In this document: positions 8,090 through 17,358 of the stretch, piece after piece
Numbering within the stretch: position 1 is the first letter of the stretch
Layout: each line of letters begins with the position of its first letter
Origin: Bacteroidaceae bacterium
GTDB taxonomy: Bacteria > Bacteroidota > Bacteroidia > Bacteroidales > Bacteroidaceae
Assembly: GCA_024401275.1 (NCBI GenBank)
Contig: JAKSLJ010000013.1
Span: 1 to 64,000, forward strand
Reading direction: 5' to 3'
DNA length: 64,000 bases
Notes under the pieces: model-generated
Told to the model about the DNA's origin: nothing
The model's input: the letters and a program-made list of their open reading frames with translations, nothing else
The model's database searches: none
Program-made: the position numbers and the translations under genes

Positions 8090-10945
8090 ATGAAAAGACT
8101 TTTCTCTCTCTTAAGCCTTTTTATGGCTTTCTTCGCTATTTCAGCAAACGCTCAGACATGGGATTTCTCTGGTGAAGGCATTCCTGAAGTTGATGTAACA
8201 AACCTTAATGCTGACGCAGCAAACTGGAAATATGACGCCTCAAACAACCGTTGGGGAAATGTAAATGCCCTTGAAAATGCAGAACTTACTGCTAACGGCA
8301 ATACCCTTTATTTCACTGAAGGTCTGCTCTTTACGGCTCCTTCTGCAGATTACGTGCGCATCGATGCAAAGAAAACCTGCCTTACTCTCAACAATAGCAA
8401 GGTTGTAGTAACAGTCAAAAATGTCAAGGCTGGCTATAAGGTAACAGTAAAAGCTCAGTGTTCAAGCAAGGACACAAAGCGAACTCTCAACGCAACAAAC
8501 GTCACTTCCGAGACTTTCGGCAAGCTCGAAGGCGTTTCTGGAACAACTCTTGAGTTCACAGGCGAGGTAACTGCTGATGGCGACATCACTCTCCAACCAA
8601 CTGGTGGCATGTACATTCACCTCATCAGCGTTGTAGACCCTAACGAAGAGCCTGCTCCAGACCCTTCTTCCTTCAACAAGACTACAAACTCAGTCTTCAA
8701 GAATGCCAATAACAACCAGATGCAGCTCACGCTTTCCAGTGGCGAAAACTTCTACTACAACACAGCAGAGCTCAAGGCTGTGAATATTGATGGCAAGAAA
8801 GTTCTCGTGGAGTCTCTTGCTGCCAATGTTGATGCCGACTATTACGACGGCACTCTCTCCAACATCCAGTTCTTCAAGGGTCAGCCTACAGGCGCTGAGG
8901 CTCAGGAAATAAAGAACGGTGGCATCGTGATTACAGAAGCTAAGGGTTGGCTTGAAACAGCTTACATTAAGTTCACTCCAACCGCTGACGCAAAGACCTA
9001 CAATGTTTATGTAAAGGGCGGCCAGTTCTCTTCTTACACAAAGATTGACGGTCCTCTCGTTCGCAACTATGGCACTTACGGCCGCGCTGATATGGTTGGT
9101 CTTCCTGCTGGTTCTTACGACATGAAGGTTGTTGCTGTTGACGAAAGCGGCAATGAAATAGCATCTTCTGCTTCAGAGGCTCTCGGCATGACTGTCAAGG
9201 CTTACGACCGCCGTGGTTTTGCCCACTTCAACATGGCTCACGAGATTGGCGCTTACGACAAGACTGGTAAGCTTCTCTCAAACGCTGTCGTAATCTATGT
9301 TACAGCAAAGAACGCAAAGACCGTAGAAGCTACTGTTCTCCGCGAAGGCAAGATGCAGACATTCACTGGTCTTCAGGCAATTCTCGATGCTTACCAGAAG
9401 AAGGGTGAGAAGACTCCTATCGCTATCCGTCTCATCGGTAAGATTTCAAAGGCAGACCTCGACGCTATCTCAAGTTCTGCTGAAGGTCTTCAGATTAAGG
9501 CTGCTGAAAACTATGGCTACATGCCAATCACTGTTGAAGGTATCGGCGACGACGCTACTGTTCACGGCTTCGGCTTCCTCATCCGCAACTGCGGTTATGT
9601 AGAAATGCGTAACTTCGCAATCATGGATTGCCTTGACGACTGCGTTTCAATGGACACAAACAACGAGCACCTTTGGATTCACAACCTTGATCTCTTCTAC
9701 GGTGCTACCGGTGGTGATGCAGACCAGGCTAAGGGCGACGGTACTCTCGACATCAAGGGCAACTCTCGCATGACAACAATGGCTTACAACCACCTTTGGG
9801 ATTCTGGTAAGGCTTCTCTCTGCGGTATGGGCGGCGATTCTGAGGAATATATCTCATACATCGGCAACTGGTTCGACCATTCTGACTCTCGTCATCCTCG
9901 TGTTCGTTGCATGACAGTTCATGTTCTCAACAACTACTACGACGGCGTTGCTAAGTACGGTGCGGGCGCAACTACTGACTCAGACATCTTCGTTGAAGGC
10001 AACTACTTCCGCAACACAAAATATCCAATGCTCATCTCTAAGCAGGGTTCAGACATCGCAACTGATTCTAAGGGAACATTCTCTGGTGAAGCTGGCGGTA
10101 TGATCAAGTCTTACGGCAACCGAATCATTGGTGCAACTCGCTATGTTACTTATCAGCAGAACAACACTCAGTTTGATGCTTACGAAGCAGCAACTCGCGA
10201 CGAGCAGGTTCCATCTAATGTGAAGGCAGTTCTCGGTGGTGCAACATATAATAACTTCGATACAGATGTTTCAAAGATGTATTCTTACGAAGCTCTTGCA
10301 GCTGACGATGTTCCAGGTGAAGTAACAGGTTGGACAGGTGCTGGTCGTCTCGGTCATGGCGATTTCAAGTGGACTTTCACAAATGCAGACGACAAGGACT
10401 ACAGCGTAAACAAGGCTCTCAAATCTGCTATCCAGGGCTATCAGTCTTCTCTCGTTGGCATCTTCGGTGGCGAGACAATTAACCCTGGAGGAAACACAGG
10501 CGGCAATGAAGGTGGCGAAGGCGGAAACACTGGTGGCAATGAAGGCGGCGAAGGTGGCGGCCAAGGCACTACTCCTTCTTCTCCAGTCATCGATGCTCCT
10601 ACATCTTGCAACTTCGTAGGAAAAGCATGTTCAAACTCTACTCAGTTCACCGTTGCTGGCAACTACTCTGAAAAAAAGGGCACAGCTACTTACAAGGGTA
10701 CTACATATTCTGATTGCCTGAAGATGGAATCTGCCACTTCTGTAAAGTTCAAGACTTCAAAGGACTTCAAGCTCGTCCTCGTCTTTGCGTCAGAAGAAGC
10801 AAATAATGACAAGGCTATCAAGGTTAATGGGACAGCAAAGAAGTCTGACACCAACGCTCAGGTGATCATGGACATCCCTGCTGGTGACTACGAACTCACA
10901 AAGGGTAATTCCACAAACCTCTTCTATATCGACATTACTGAATAA
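8090..10945 (+). CDS. Multidomain PL1-family pectate lyase
   Basis: 951-aa exported enzyme that splits de-esterified homogalacturonan by beta-elimination. Seen: a signal peptide (residues 1-21); an N-terminal beta domain beginning TWDFSG; a fibronectin-like domain about 285-370 (AYIKFTPTADAKTYNVY); a parallel beta-helix PL1 domain about 390-740 with LDDCVSMDTNNEHLWIHNLD, the Asp-rich Ca-binding stretch GATGGDADQAKGDGTLDI and the catalytic-Arg motif SDSRHPRVRC near residue 600; a Gly/Asn/Glu linker about 797-827; and a C-terminal domain about 830-951 that may bind carbohydrate. There is no type IX tail here, unlike its small neighbour. It shows that the organism uses plant pectin. The gene begins 6 bases after the upstream gene; a flavoprotein gene follows after 3 bases. 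Confidence 0.93.
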   Translation: MKRLFSLLSLFMAFFAISANAQTWDFSGEGIPEVDVTNLNADAANWKYDASNNRWGNVNALENAELTANGNTLYFTEGLLFTAPSADYVRIDAKKTCLTLNNSKVVVTVKNVKAGYKVTVKAQCSSKDTKRTLNATNVTSETFGKLEGVSGTTLEFTGEVTADGDITLQPTGGMYIHLISVVDPNEEPAPDPSSFNKTTNSVFKNANNNQMQLTLSSGENFYYNTAELKAVNIDGKKVLVESLAANVDADYYDGTLSNIQFFKGQPTGAEAQEIKNGGIVITEAKGWLETAYIKFTPTADAKTYNVYVKGGQFSSYTKIDGPLVRNYGTYGRADMVGLPAGSYDMKVVAVDESGNEIASSASEALGMTVKAYDRRGFAHFNMAHEIGAYDKTGKLLSNAVVIYVTAKNAKTVEATVLREGKMQTFTGLQAILDAYQKKGEKTPIAIRLIGKISKADLDAISSSAEGLQIKAAENYGYMPITVEGIGDDATVHGFGFLIRNCGYVEMRNFAIMDCLDDCVSMDTNNEHLWIHNLDLFYGATGGDADQAKGDGTLDIKGNSRMTTMAYNHLWDSGKASLCGMGGDSEEYISYIGNWFDHSDSRHPRVRCMTVHVLNNYYDGVAKYGAGATTDSDIFVEGNYFRNTKYPMLISKQGSDIATDSKGTFSGEAGGMIKSYGNRIIGATRYVTYQQNNTQFDAYEAATRDEQVPSNVKAVLGGATYNNFDTDVSKMYSYEALAADDVPGEVTGWTGAGRLGHGDFKWTFTNADDKDYSVNKALKSAIQGYQSSLVGIFGGETINPGGNTGGNEGGEGGNTGGNEGGEGGGQGTTPSSPVIDAPTSCNFVGKACSNSTQFTVAGNYSEKKGTATYKGTTYSDCLKMESATSVKFKTSKDFKLVLVFASEEANNDKAIKVNGTAKKSDTNAQVIMDIPAGDYELTKGNSTNLFYIDITE

Positions 10946-10948
10946 TAG

Positions 10949-12151
10949 ATGACCATCGCTATCATCGGCGGCGGCGCTGCGGGATATTTCCTTGCCATAG
11001 CCATAAAAGAACTTAATCAGAGCCACTCCGTAACCATCTACGAGAGTGGCTCTAAGCCTTTGCGCAAAGTAAAAGTTTCTGGCGGTGGCCGTTGCAATAT
11101 CTCAAACACTTTCAACAATGTAAAAGACTTGAGAGAAGTTTATCCACGAGGACACAAACTTTTGAAAAGGCTTTTCAAATCTTTCTCCCCTGCTGATGCC
11201 CAACAATGGTGGGAAAAGCATGGTGTAAAACTCGTGGCTCAAGAAGACGAGTGCATTTTTCCTGTCAGCCAAAACTCCCAGACAGTTATTGACTCCCTTA
11301 CTCTTTATTGTAAGAGATATGGCGTAGAAACTATCTTTGACTCAAAAATCGAGTCAATAATGGAACTGAAGAGCAAGTACGACGCCGTAGTTCTTGCTAT
11401 TGGTGGAATAACAAAACCGTCCAAGATTTACGAGGAATTGGAGTCTCTCGGTCATGAAATGTCAACTCCGATACCGTCTCTTTTTACATTCTCCATAGAA
11501 GACGAATCGCTGCGCTCACTCACAGGCCTAGTCATAGAACCTGCCGAAATGAAAATTCCAGGCACAAAGTTCCGCTCTTCTGATGCCTTGCTGCTTACTC
11601 ATTGGGGAGTTAGTGGACCTGCAACCTTGAAACTTTCAAGCCTTTCTGCTCGTTTTCTTGCAGAGAATGACTACAAAGCTGCGCTGAGCATTAATTGGCT
11701 AAACAAAACTCTTCCTGAAACCGAAAAAGAATTGGAAAGTTTCATAAACAACAATCGTAAAAAAGAAATTACCACTTGTCCTTTTCCGCAACTTCAGAAT
11801 CGTTTATGGCAACATCTTCTTCGCAGAAGTTTTGGCTCCGGAAAGGAACTTACAACAAAGGACGGTTATGTCCTTCGCTACCTTGACCTTTCTAAAAAAC
11901 AGATAAACAAGCTTATAGAAACGCTCTCAAACGACACTTATCAAATCGCAGGAAAATACAAACATAAAGACGAGTTTGTAACTTGTGGCGGCGTTTCGCT
12001 CTCTTCCGTGAATCAAAACACACTTGAAAGCAAGATTCTGCCAGGCCTTTATTTTGCCGGAGAAGTACTTGATATTGATGGAGTTACTGGCGGTTTCAAC
12101 TTCCAAGCTTGTTGGACAACAGCTATGACCGTTGCCAAAGCATTAGCATAA
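10949..12151 (+). CDS. HI0933/BaiN-like flavoprotein (NAD(P)/FAD-dependent oxidoreductase)
   Basis: 400 aa. Seen: an N-terminal FAD-binding Rossmann motif IIGGGAAGYFLAIAI, the family signature VSGGGRCNISN near residue 47, LAIGGITKPS, LTHWGVSGPATLKLSS, and a second FAD contact YFAGEVLDIDGVTGGFNFQ near the C-terminus. These are diagnostic of the HI0933-like (YhiN/BaiN) family. The physiological substrate is unknown for most members; one in gut Clostridia reduces bile-acid intermediates, but that must not be transferred here. The start codon lies 3 bases after the pectate lyase stop, which is probably chance packing rather than a functional pathway. The 3' end runs into a 23-bp tandem repeat (12141-12215). 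Confidence 0.92.
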   Translation: MTIAIIGGGAAGYFLAIAIKELNQSHSVTIYESGSKPLRKVKVSGGGRCNISNTFNNVKDLREVYPRGHKLLKRLFKSFSPADAQQWWEKHGVKLVAQEDECIFPVSQNSQTVIDSLTLYCKRYGVETIFDSKIESIMELKSKYDAVVLAIGGITKPSKIYEELESLGHEMSTPIPSLFTFSIEDESLRSLTGLVIEPAEMKIPGTKFRSSDALLLTHWGVSGPATLKLSSLSARFLAENDYKAALSINWLNKTLPETEKELESFINNNRKKEITTCPFPQLQNRLWQHLLRRSFGSGKELTTKDGYVLRYLDLSKKQINKLIETLSNDTYQIAGKYKHKDEFVTCGGVSLSSVNQNTLESKILPGLYFAGEVLDIDGVTGGFNFQACWTTAMTVAKALA

Positions 12152-12215
12152 AAGGTTTTATGCCATTAGCAAAAAAGGCTTTATGCCATTAGCAAAGAGA
12201 CTTCTGCCATTAGCA
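12141..12215 (+). repeat. Tandem repeat, four copies of a CATTAGCA unit, period 23/23/21
   Basis: CATTAGCA starts at 12141, 12164, 12187 and 12208. The first copy encodes the last residues and stop of the flavoprotein; the other three lie just after the stop. Units also share flanking TTTATGC before and AAAA after. Confidence 0.85.
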
Positions 12216-12261
12216 TAAAGAATTTCTTCCATTTTTGTAGAGCGAGCAACAAAAATCGCCC

Positions 12262-13191
12262 TTAATTCTTTCTGTAAGGAACGATGAAATTTATCACTTC
12301 CTTCTGGATATCAATCGTAAACTCACCTTTTGGAGTATTTATCATTGCACCATCAACACTTACGGCATTTGACTGCACTTCAGAAAAGACAATCTTTCTT
12401 GTGCGATAAGGTTGTACATTTCTGTGTTTCAAGAACTTTCCCGTAAGAAGCAGGTAAAATCCCATCACCATTCCAGAGAGTTGAGTAATCGTTACTGCTG
12501 AAACATCAAGCATGCCGTTGTAAGGAACAGCCGATGGCGTCTGACCATAACCAGTACAATTACCGATGCAAATAGTCATGAAATTTCCGTCAACAGTTTC
12601 GTGATTCAGCGCAAACTTCATCTTATAGACTGAACGCTGGAAAATAAGGATGATTGTTGAAACGAGGAAAGACAACTTGCGAGAGAAGAGCAAGCTGCGA
12701 GTATTATGACGAACACGAGTAATGTGAGCAGAAAGTCCAATATTTATGCAGTTGAGGAAATGCCTGTGGCAACGCTCATCATCTTTATTTATATAATGTA
12801 TGCAGCCGGCATCAATTTTTCTGATACTACCACGAGCAATAAAATCAACACAATCCTCTACGGAGACATCATTAAGTCCCCAGAAACGAGAAAACGAATT
12901 TATCACGCCATAAGGAATGATGCCAATGTTTATTTCCTTTTGCAGAGATTCCGGCTGACTAAGCACAGCATTGACAGCAAGGTTCAGAGAACGGTCGCCG
13001 CCAACAATCACCAATGTTCTGCAACCTTCTGCTATAGCTATTATAGACAGAGTATTTACAGGATTCTCTTTTGAAGCCACATACAAGTTATAGTCAAGGT
13101 TCTTTTTCTTGAAAAGTCCCTCTACTTGCTTCTTCATCTTTCCTGACACAGAAAGACTCTGCTTTGGGCAGTATATCAATGCGTATTTCAT
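12262..13191 (-). CDS. Diacylglycerol-kinase-family lipid kinase
   Basis: 309 aa with a DAGK catalytic domain over roughly residues 1-130 and the family's C-terminal beta-sandwich. Seen: LVIVGGDRSLNLAVNAVL (nucleotide-binding loop; most relatives have GGDGT), IGIIPYGVINSFSRFWG (family pattern with G-T-xN-DFAR, here altered) and the late VDGAMINTPKGEFTID. Such enzymes phosphorylate diacylglycerol, sphingoid or undecaprenol-type lipids; the substrate cannot be read here. The Arg in place of Gly in the loop and Ser-Phe-Ser-Arg in place of the usual acidic stretch are worth noting. Start and miaA stop overlap as ATGA (13188-13191), so the two are translationally coupled. Confidence 0.85.
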   Translation of the reverse strand: MKYALIYCPKQSLSVSGKMKKQVEGLFKKKNLDYNLYVASKENPVNTLSIIAIAEGCRTLVIVGGDRSLNLAVNAVLSQPESLQKEINIGIIPYGVINSFSRFWGLNDVSVEDCVDFIARGSIRKIDAGCIHYINKDDERCHRHFLNCINIGLSAHITRVRHNTRSLLFSRKLSFLVSTIILIFQRSVYKMKFALNHETVDGNFMTICIGNCTGYGQTPSAVPYNGMLDVSAVTITQLSGMVMGFYLLLTGKFLKHRNVQPYRTRKIVFSEVQSNAVSVDGAMINTPKGEFTIDIQKEVINFIVPYRKN

Positions 13192-14168
13192 TTTTCTATT
13201 CTATCAAGTATAAACTGGACCTTTTGTTCCATAGGAAGCTCGTAATCAATCCATTCTATATGAAGACCACGCTTTTCCATTCCTCTAAACCATGTCATCT
13301 GTCGCTTTGCAAACTGATGTATTGCAATCTCCAGCTGTCGTCTCATTTCTTCGTATGAAAGTTCGCCTGTAAGGTACAATGTAACAAACTTATATTCAAG
13401 CCCATAATAAATGAGATCTTCGGGAGCTACACCACTTTCGAGTATTCCCTTTATCTCGTCAACCATACCTTCCTTAAGACGCTCGTCAAGTCTATGAGTT
13501 ATCTTCTGACGACGAAGTTCCCTCGAAATGTCCGTGCCGAAAATCAAAGGCTTATGTCCAGGAATTAATGCATCTTGTCCGAAAGAACCATTCTCAGCAA
13601 CTACCTTTTGTTGATTCTCCGTTGCATCTGATTTTGCACCGGAATTCTCCAGGTAGTACTGCTCTATTTCTATTGCCCTTATTGCGCGCTTGCAAGAATC
13701 GACATCCGTCTTGTTATGCATATTGGAGCCAGTTCTGCGCTTCAAGTCTTCAAGCATTTCAGTCAATTCTTCCAACGATTTTCCTGCCAGAGAATCCCTA
13801 AGAGCCTTATTTTCCGGAACTCGCTGCAAGTTGTATTGCTTCAGTACGGCTTCAATATAAAGTCCTGTACCACCACAAAGAACCGGTATCTTGCCTCTTT
13901 GCACAATGTCAGCATAAGCTTTCTGGAAATCTTCTTGATAGCGGAAAAGATTATACTTCTCACCAGCTTCACAAATATCTATCAGATGATATTTTACGAT
14001 TTCGCCAGAAGCAAGCCTGTAGTCAGCAAGGTCTTTGCCAGTACCAATGTCCATTCCTTTGTACACCTGTCTTGAGTCGGCAGAGATTATCTCTCCGTCA
14101 ACAGCGTTTGCAAGTGCTACAGCAAGCTTTGTTTTTCCCGATGCAGTAGGTCCAAGAATGGTTATCAT
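13188..14168 (-). CDS. miaA: tRNA dimethylallyltransferase
   Basis: Adds a dimethylallyl group to N6 of A37 in tRNAs that read UNN codons. Seen: P-loop ILGPTASGKTKLA at the N-terminus, the substrate motif ISADSRQVYKGMDIGTGK, PVLCGGTGLYIEA, and QFAKRQMTWFRGM at the C-terminus. The frame stays open upstream to a TTG at 14186, but that codon overlaps the promoter box 14183-14191, so the ATG at 14168 is the start, giving 326 aa. It leads a two-gene transcript with the lipid kinase (4-base overlap) and is divergent from sppA. Certain identification. Confidence 0.96.
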   Translation of the reverse strand: MITILGPTASGKTKLAVALANAVDGEIISADSRQVYKGMDIGTGKDLADYRLASGEIVKYHLIDICEAGEKYNLFRYQEDFQKAYADIVQRGKIPVLCGGTGLYIEAVLKQYNLQRVPENKALRDSLAGKSLEELTEMLEDLKRRTGSNMHNKTDVDSCKRAIRAIEIEQYYLENSGAKSDATENQQKVVAENGSFGQDALIPGHKPLIFGTDISRELRRQKITHRLDERLKEGMVDEIKGILESGVAPEDLIYYGLEYKFVTLYLTGELSYEEMRRQLEIAIHQFAKRQMTWFRGMEKRGLHIEWIDYELPMEQKVQFILDRIEK

Positions 14169-14182
14169 ATTCGTTTTTGTTT

Positions 14183-14191
14183 GCAAAAGTA
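14183..14191 (-). promoter_or_regulatory. TAnnTTTGC -7 box for miaA, very short leader
   Basis: Minus-strand TACTTTTGC ends 14 bases before the ATG at 14168, leaving a leader of roughly ten bases or fewer. Confidence 0.6.
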
Positions 14192-14253
14192 CATTTTTTT
14201 CGGCAAATAATCACATTTTTGCATATTTCTTCCATCAAAAAAATAAAAAATTG

Positions 14254-14262
14254 TAACTTTGC
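14254..14262 (+). promoter_or_regulatory. TAnnTTTGC -7 box for sppA
   Basis: TAACTTTGC about 65 bases before the sppA ATG at 14327. Confidence 0.68.
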
Positions 14263-14326
14263 GCAAGATTGTATGGTATTTACCCAACAACTTATACTCA
14301 TAAAAACTAAAAACATAGATAAAATT

Positions 14327-16096
14327 ATGAACTTCTTAAAATCAGTTTTGGCCACAGTAGTCGGCATCATGGTGTTTGGCGCTATCATGTTTCTATTCCT
14401 CATTTTCTCAATGGTTGGAATGATTGCATCTGGCTCAGGAACAGAATCAATAAAAGACAATTCTGTTTTTGTCATAAGTCTTAATGGCCAGATGACAGAA
14501 CGCTCTGAAACAGATCCTCTAAGCATGTTCCTTGGCGAAGGCAACACATCTGTTGCTCTTGACGAACTTGTTGCCAACATAAAGAAAGCAAGGGAAAACG
14601 ACGACATCAAGGGAATTTACCTCGATTGCGGAGTTTTCGAGCAGGACTCTTACGCTTCACTTGAGGAAGTACGCCGCCAGCTTCTTGATTTCAAGAAGAA
14701 GGGCAAGTGGATTGTTGCTTATGCTGACCAGTACAGCACTGGCACTTATTACCTCGCTTCCGTAGCAGATAAGATTCTCATCCACGAGCAGGGAATGCTT
14801 GACTGGCATGGTATGGCGGCAAGCCCAATGTTCCTGAAGGATGCTCTTGCAAAGTTCGGCATCAAATACACCGTTACAAAGGTTGGCAAATACAAGAGCA
14901 CACCTGAAATGTACACTGCCGACGGCATGAGCGAACCTAACCGTGAGCAGGTTACAGCATATGTTCAGGGCATTTGGAACAATATCGTAGCAGATGTTGC
15001 AAAGAGCAGAAAAATCTCTGAAGAGAAACTCAACGAATACGCTGACAGCTTCATGCTTTTCAACGACCAGAAGACATATGTCAGCAGCAAGATGGTTGAC
15101 AAGCTTGTTCAGCGCGACCAGGTTAAGGACATCGTAAAGGAAATGCTCAAGATTGACAAAGACGATGAGATAAACAAGGTTTCAATGGCTACTATGACAA
15201 AGCAAGATGCCGTGGAAAATGACGGCGAAGAAATTGCCGTTTACTACGCTTACGGCGACATTGTCGATGAAGTGGCTTCAGGACTTTCTGGCGGTGCTAC
15301 CCAAATTGTTGGCGACCGCGTTGCAGAAGACCTTCTCGCACTTGCTGAAGATGACGATGTCAAAGCTGTCGTTCTTCGTGTCAACAGTGGTGGCGGTAGT
15401 GCTTTTGCTTCTGAAAAGATGTGGCAGGCTCTCAAGAAGCTCAAGGCAAAGAAGCCTGTTGTTGCTTCTATGGGTGGCATGGCTGCTTCTGGCGGTTACT
15501 ACATGAGCTGCCTTGCAAACTACATCGTTGCAGAGAAAACCACACTCACTGGTTCCATCGGTATCTTTGGCATGTTCCCTGATTTCAGCCAACTTCTCAC
15601 AGAAAAGCTCGGCGTAAAATATGACATGATAAAAACTAACGAGCATGCCGATTTCGGAGTTACATCCCGTTCTATCAATGACGATGAAATGGCTATTCTT
15701 GACAAATACATCACTCGCGGCTACGACCTTTTCCTCACTCGCGTTTCTGAAGGCAGAAAGATGAAGAAGGATGCTGTTAACGAAGTTGCGCAAGGTCGTG
15801 TTTGGCTCGGACAAGATGCCATCAAGCATAAGCTTGTTGACGAACTTGGCGGCATTGATGTTGCGGTAAAGAAAGCTGCCGAACTTGCCAAGTTGAAGGA
15901 ATATCACCCTACAACTTACCCTGTAAAGGAAGATCCTACTCTCAAGATGTTTGCTGAAAAGACAGAGAATGGCATCCTGGACGGCAAACTCAAGGAAACT
16001 CTCGGCGACTTCTACACTCCTTTCATGCTCATCAACGACATCAACAATCAGGATAGAATCCAAGCTCGCTTGCCTTACATCCTGAACATCAAGTAA
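14327..16096 (+). CDS. sppA: Signal peptide peptidase SppA, 67-kDa type
   Basis: Membrane-bound Ser-Lys protease that degrades signal peptides left in the membrane. 589 aa, the long tandem form with two ClpP-like domains. Seen: one N-terminal membrane segment (about residues 5-35); the first domain with the catalytic Lys in VGKYKSTPEMYT near residue 190; the second with GMAASGGYYMSC (nucleophile Ser near residue 387) and TLTGSIGIFG. An open frame reaches upstream to 14177 but crosses the promoter box, so the ATG at 14327 is used. lpxK follows after 13 bases, so probably one transcript sppA-lpxK-thiL. Confidence 0.95.
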   Translation: MNFLKSVLATVVGIMVFGAIMFLFLIFSMVGMIASGSGTESIKDNSVFVISLNGQMTERSETDPLSMFLGEGNTSVALDELVANIKKARENDDIKGIYLDCGVFEQDSYASLEEVRRQLLDFKKKGKWIVAYADQYSTGTYYLASVADKILIHEQGMLDWHGMAASPMFLKDALAKFGIKYTVTKVGKYKSTPEMYTADGMSEPNREQVTAYVQGIWNNIVADVAKSRKISEEKLNEYADSFMLFNDQKTYVSSKMVDKLVQRDQVKDIVKEMLKIDKDDEINKVSMATMTKQDAVENDGEEIAVYYAYGDIVDEVASGLSGGATQIVGDRVAEDLLALAEDDDVKAVVLRVNSGGGSAFASEKMWQALKKLKAKKPVVASMGGMAASGGYYMSCLANYIVAEKTTLTGSIGIFGMFPDFSQLLTEKLGVKYDMIKTNEHADFGVTSRSINDDEMAILDKYITRGYDLFLTRVSEGRKMKKDAVNEVAQGRVWLGQDAIKHKLVDELGGIDVAVKKAAELAKLKEYHPTTYPVKEDPTLKMFAEKTENGILDGKLKETLGDFYTPFMLINDINNQDRIQARLPYILNIK

Positions 16097-16109
16097 TTCA
16101 CAAACTTAC

Positions 16110-17306
16110 ATGAAGTTCCTCCTCTACCCTATTTCGTGGATTTACGGCATTGTTATTTCCATACGCAACCATCTTTTTGACACGAATGTGCTGAAAAGAC
16201 GCAGTTATAACATCCCTATAATCTCTGTCGGCAACATCACCATGTGTGGCACGGGAAAGACTCCGCACACGGAATACATTCTGCAGTTGCTTAAAAGCTC
16301 CTGCAAGATTGCGGTGTTAAGCCGAGGCTACAAGAGACTGACCAAGGGGTATGTTCTGGCTACGGACAAAACCGACATGCAGGATATTGGCGATGAACCT
16401 TTCCAGATTCATCAGAAGTTTCCTGATGTTACGGTTGCCGTTTGCGAAAAGCGTTGCGATGGCGTTGACCGATTGTTGGAAGAGGAGAAGGTTGAGGCTG
16501 TTGTTCTTGATGACGCTTTCCAGCATCGTTATATCGAGCCAGGCCTTAACATCTTGCTCGTAGATTTCAATCGTCCTATTGCTCGCGACCATCTTCTGCC
16601 TGTCGGAATGCTTCGCGAACCGGCAAGCAGCAAGAAAAGAGCTGACATCATCATTATTACAAAATGTCCGCAAGACATCAGTCCGCTTGACATACGCGTT
16701 GCCACTAACGACATGCGCATGCTGGCGTTCCAAAAACTGTTCTTCTCGACCATTGATTACGCTCCTCTCAAGCCTCTCTTTGACAAGGAGTTGGCAGAAA
16801 TGTCGCTCTTGGATTTGAAGAAGATGAATGTTCTTCTCGTAACAGCAATCGGTTCTCCAGATAACATTGTGAAAGACCTTGAACCTTATGGCATGAAATT
16901 CAAGGAACTTCATTATCAGGACCATCACCAGTTTACAGAGAAGGAAGTTTACGAGATTAACGAGACATTCTCTTTCATGCCATCACCAAAGATCATGATT
17001 ACGACGGAGAAAGATGCTACGCGACTGCAAGGCCTTAACGGTTTCTCGCTCGACTTGCGCAAGTCTGCCTACATCTTGCCTATCACAGTTAGGATTCTTC
17101 AGGACAAGGAAGACGAGTTCAATCAGATCATCCTCGACTATGTCCACAAAGATGCTACAGCCATCACGCAACCTTCCGTCGCACCGGAGCAGCAGCCTGA
17201 CATGCCGATTGTGCCAACTGCCACTCAATCCGACGAGGAAGAGAAGCCAAACAAACCAGCCTTGACAAACAACAACAATGTTGTTACAATCAGTTTCAAG
17301 GAATAA
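16110..17306 (+). CDS. lpxK: Tetraacyldisaccharide 4'-kinase
   Basis: Inner-membrane kinase of lipid A synthesis that phosphorylates the 4' position of the disaccharide precursor. Seen: an N-terminal membrane-contact helix (FLLYPISWIYGIVISIRNHL), P-loop VGNITMCGTGKTPHTEYIL, IAVLSRGYKR, VVLDDAFQHRYI and LPVGMLREP, all in family order. 398 aa, longer than usual because of a C-terminal low-complexity tail of about 45 residues rich in Gln, Pro, Thr and Asn (from about residue 355), which is not part of the catalytic fold. It lies between sppA and thiL on the same strand. Confidence 0.95.
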   Translation: MKFLLYPISWIYGIVISIRNHLFDTNVLKRRSYNIPIISVGNITMCGTGKTPHTEYILQLLKSSCKIAVLSRGYKRLTKGYVLATDKTDMQDIGDEPFQIHQKFPDVTVAVCEKRCDGVDRLLEEEKVEAVVLDDAFQHRYIEPGLNILLVDFNRPIARDHLLPVGMLREPASSKKRADIIIITKCPQDISPLDIRVATNDMRMLAFQKLFFSTIDYAPLKPLFDKELAEMSLLDLKKMNVLLVTAIGSPDNIVKDLEPYGMKFKELHYQDHHQFTEKEVYEINETFSFMPSPKIMITTEKDATRLQGLNGFSLDLRKSAYILPITVRILQDKEDEFNQIILDYVHKDATAITQPSVAPEQQPDMPIVPTATQSDEEEKPNKPALTNNNNVVTISFKE

Positions 17307-17358
17307 GTAAAGCAACAACATGCTTTATTCATGTTAACGGAAAGATAAAAATACATTA

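Noticed and set aside
14169..14186. TTG start of miaA
   Set aside because: The codon overlaps the -7 box 14183-14191; the conserved P-loop starts just after the ATG at 14168.
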